From Janthinobacterium tructae (GTDB taxonomy: Bacteria > Pseudomonadota > Gammaproteobacteria > Burkholderiales > Burkholderiaceae_D): a stretch of 64,000 bases of DNA. The stretch is taken from NCBI RefSeq assembly GCF_006517255.1, contig NZ_CP041185.1, positions 372,001 to 436,000 on the forward strand, in the 5' to 3' direction. The translations under genes and the position numbers were made by a program. Numbering within the stretch: the first letter of the stretch is position 1; every line of letters starts with the position of its first letter. This document shows, one piece after another, positions 61,826-64,000 of this stretch. The notes under the pieces are model-generated. The model did not search any database. It was not told where the DNA came from and saw nothing but the letters and a program-made list of their open reading frames with translations.

Positions 61826-63064
61826 ATGATGTTTTCCTCCCTCGGCCTGATCGATCCCCTGGTCCGCAAACTCGATGAGCTCGGCTATGCCAAGCCCACG
61901 CCCGTGCAGGCGCAAGCGATTCCTGCCGTGCTGGCCGGCCGTGACCTGATGGCCGCCGCCCAGACGGGCACGGGCAAGACGGCCGGCTTTGCCGTGCCGC
62001 TGCTGCAGCGTTTGGCCCTGGAAGGCGTGGTGGCGCCGCAGTGCGTGCGCGTGCTGGTGCTGGTGCCCACGCGCGAACTGGCCGAGCAAGTCTATGCCAG
62101 TTTCCGCAGCTATGGCGGCAACCTGCCGCTGCGCAGTTTTGTCGCCTACGGCGGCGTGCCCATCGAGCCGCAGATCAGCAAATTGCGCAAGGGCCTGGAC
62201 GTACTGGTGGCCACGCCGGGCCGCTTGCTGGACTTGCAGACGCAGGGCGCCGTCAAGTTCGAGCAAGTGCAAACCCTGGTGCTGGACGAGGCGGACCGCA
62301 TGCTGGACCTGGGCTTCGAGCGCGAGCTTGATATATTGCTGATGACGATGCCCAAGCAACGCCAGACCCTGTTGTTCTCGGCCACCTTCTCGGACGCCAT
62401 CCGCGCCATGGCGAAAACCATGCTGAAGGACCCCGTCTCGGTGGAAGTGAGCGCGCGCAACAGCACGGTCAAGGCCGTGAAACAGTCGGTCATCGTGTGC
62501 GACAAAAAACGCAAGCCGGAACTGTTTCTGCACTTGCTGAAGAAAAAGCGCTGGGGCCAGGTATTGGTCTTCGTCAAGACGCGCAAGGGCGTCGAGCTGC
62601 TGGTGAATACCTTGCTGGAGCAGGGCGTGCGCGCCGATTCGATCCACGGCGACAAGACGCAGCCGAACCGCCTGCGTGCGCTGGCCCGTTTCAAATCTGC
62701 CGAGGTGCAGGTGCTGGTGGCCACCGACGTGGCCGCCCGTGGCCTGGACATCGAGCAATTGCCCGTCGTCGTCAATTTCGACTTGCCGACGGTCGCCGAA
62801 GACTATATCCACCGCATCGGCCGCACGGGCCGCGCGGGCGCTTCGGGTGTAGCGATCTCGCTCGTCTGTGCCGACGAGGTGGAATTGCTGTCGGCCGTGG
62901 AAGCGCTGACGCGGCAAACCCTCAAACGCAACGAGGAGCCCGGTTTCGAGGCCGAGCACCGCGTGCCGGGCACGTCCGCCGGCGGCACCATCGAGAAGAA
63001 GGCCGTCAAGGTGCTGGCGCCGAAGGCGGCCGAGCGGGCCAAGAAAAGGCGCTTTTACAAGTAA
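61826..63064 (+). CDS. rhlE: DEAD-box RNA helicase, RhlE-like
   Basis: 412 residues with the full motif set: Q motif PTPVQAQAIP, motif I AQTGTGKT, Ia PTRELAEQ, Ib TPGRLLDLQ, motif II VLDEADRML, III FSATFS, V ATDVAARGLDI and VI HRIGRTGRAGA. The C-terminus is short and basic (KKRRFYK), as in RhlE-type helicases. ATG 61826 is chosen at the start of the conserved helicase fold; an adjacent ATG is at 61829. Role in RNA remodelling or ribosome assembly inferred from the family. Confidence 0.93.
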   Translation: MMFSSLGLIDPLVRKLDELGYAKPTPVQAQAIPAVLAGRDLMAAAQTGTGKTAGFAVPLLQRLALEGVVAPQCVRVLVLVPTRELAEQVYASFRSYGGNLPLRSFVAYGGVPIEPQISKLRKGLDVLVATPGRLLDLQTQGAVKFEQVQTLVLDEADRMLDLGFERELDILLMTMPKQRQTLLFSATFSDAIRAMAKTMLKDPVSVEVSARNSTVKAVKQSVIVCDKKRKPELFLHLLKKKRWGQVLVFVKTRKGVELLVNTLLEQGVRADSIHGDKTQPNRLRALARFKSAEVQVLVATDVAARGLDIEQLPVVVNFDLPTVAEDYIHRIGRTGRAGASGVAISLVCADEVELLSAVEALTRQTLKRNEEPGFEAEHRVPGTSAGGTIEKKAVKVLAPKAAERAKKRRFYK

Positions 63065-63130
63065 TCGGCGCAGTCAGGCTGACTAGGCAAGCGCGCAGCA
63101 CGGATATGCCATTCGTGCCATCATGCGCCT

Positions 63131-63748
63131 ATGACCTCGATACCTTTGTTCCCGCTCAATACGGTGCTGTATCCCGATGGCTATCTGCCCCTGCAGATCT
63201 TCGAGGTACGCTACCTGGACATGATACGCAAGTGCATCATGGGCGAGCAGCCGTTCGGCGTGGTGCAGCTGCTGGACGGCGCGGAAGTGCGCAAGCCGGG
63301 CCAGCAGGAAACGCTGGCCCCCGTGGGCACGCTGGCGCGCGTCATCGACTGGGCCGCGCCCTTGTCGGGCTTGCTGCAAATCAAATGCATGGGTATGCAG
63401 CGCTTTCACATCGTGTCCAGCGAGCAGCTCAAGCACGGCTTGTGGATGGCGCAGGTCGAAACCTTGCCGCCCGATAAGACCATTCCCATTCCGCAAGAGC
63501 AGCAGAACGTCGCCGACGCGCTCGGCGCGCTGATCCGCACCTTGCAGGAGCAAAAGATCCCGCCCGAGCAAATGCCCCTGCAGCCTCCTTTCCGCCTCGA
63601 CGAGTGCGGCTGGGTGGCGAACCGCTGGTGCGAGCTGCTGTCCCTGAGCGCCATGCAAAAGCAATTGCTGCTGAGCCAGGATAATCCCGTGCTGCGCCTG
63701 GAACTGGTGCAGGACATGCTGACGGAAAATGGCCTGCTCGAAGAGTAA
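63131..63748 (+). CDS. LON peptidase substrate-binding-domain protein
   Basis: 205 residues consisting of the N-terminal substrate domain of Lon only: SIPLFPLNTVLYPDGYLPLQIFEVRYLDMI at the start, EQPFGVVQL and LQIKCMGMQRFHIVS in the middle. No ATPase or protease domain follows. Function unknown; such stand-alone proteins are common in Betaproteobacteria. It lies 66 bp behind rhlE in the same direction. Confidence 0.9.
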   Translation: MTSIPLFPLNTVLYPDGYLPLQIFEVRYLDMIRKCIMGEQPFGVVQLLDGAEVRKPGQQETLAPVGTLARVIDWAAPLSGLLQIKCMGMQRFHIVSSEQLKHGLWMAQVETLPPDKTIPIPQEQQNVADALGALIRTLQEQKIPPEQMPLQPPFRLDECGWVANRWCELLSLSAMQKQLLLSQDNPVLRLELVQDMLTENGLLEE

Positions 63749-63890
63749 ATCAGCTGAAGCCGCATGTTTTCTCACGCTTGCGTTGTGCAATTGCAATCAC
63801 TATTGAGAAATACTTTACGCTTTGCCCCCGCTGGCATAAGATAGTGCCCCTGGGCAAGATTGCCTCGGGCAACATTCAAGAGCACACGAC

Positions 63891-64000
63891 ATGGCAAAAG
63901 TAAGCGCGGAACAGATCAATGCGGCAATGGAAGCGATGGCGGGCGCAGACCAGGCCATCACGGTGCGCGCCTTGCGCGAACGGCTGGGTAACGGCGCCTG
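63891..64000 (+). CDS. KfrA_N-like DNA-binding protein (partial, N-terminus only)
   Basis: 36 codons are visible: MAKVSAEQINAAMEAMAG, then ITVRALRERLGNGA at the window edge. This fits the start of the KfrA N-terminal DNA-binding domain (replication-region type). The stop and the coiled coil usual for the family lie outside. No clear Shine-Dalgarno; ATG taken at 63891. Confidence 0.65.
   Translation, partial: MAKVSAEQINAAMEAMAGADQAITVRALRERLGNGA

Overview
This is a GC-rich (about 60-65% by eye) chromosomal window from a betaproteobacterium. Gene content, codon use and neighbours (lateral-type flagella, a SPINDLY-like OGT, ETF-QO, scoAB, RelA-RidA, KfrA_N-type protein) suggest Oxalobacteraceae, such as Janthinobacterium, Massilia or Duganella. 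That assignment is inferred from general family knowledge, not from a marker gene. I see no rRNA, tRNA, CRISPR array, transposase or integrase.

Left part (1 to about 28.7 kb): an almost complete flagellar locus. Hook-rod genes flgB-C-D-E-F-G-H run leftwards and leave the window in flgH, with flgA divergent. A second long leftward series reads fliE-F-G-H-I-J, fliD-S-T-K-L, fliA, motA-motB, flgM-flgN and a free-standing glucosaminidase. The export and switch genes fliM-N-P-Q-R-flhB-flhA run rightwards from a 551-bp divergent control region. They end at a bidirectional terminator facing a second FliK-like gene and the flagellin gene. The series fliD-S-T-K-L-A-motA-motB is the order of the lateral or 'Flag-2' genes lafB-C-D-E-F-S-T-U. 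The flagellin start, the short FliM without a CheY-binding tail and the absence of fliO, flhF, fleN and che genes point the same way. I read this as a secondary, lateral-type flagellum.

Middle (28.8 to 43.8 kb): a presumptive flagellin (or surface) glycan island, all on the minus strand beside the flagellin gene. Two large TPR/O-GlcNAc-transferase-like proteins flank a tightly packed set: DegT-type sugar aminotransferase, NeuD/PglD-type N-acyltransferase, adenylate-forming ligase, acyl carrier protein, Gfo/Idh/MocA oxidoreductase, FkbM methyltransferase, two other methyltransferases and a membrane fatty-acid desaturase. Together they could build an N-acylated, methylated amino sugar whose acyl group is activated on its own ACP, then attach it to Ser/Thr of flagellin. 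This is the most novel part of the window.

Right part (43.9 to 64 kb): ordinary metabolic and housekeeping genes. These are ETF-ubiquinone oxidoreductase, an SDR, a PAS-LuxR regulator next to 3-oxoacid CoA-transferase (scoA-scoB), DoxX, the C4-dicarboxylate carrier DctA, an alpha/beta hydrolase-RidA-RelA run, a CDF metal exporter, a pirin, an azoreductase with divergent LysR regulator, phosphatidylserine decarboxylase, a TonB-dependent receptor, an RhlE-type DEAD-box helicase, a LON-substrate-domain protein and the start of a KfrA_N-like DNA-binding protein. A 120-bp element with imperfect terminal inverted repeats lies just behind relA.
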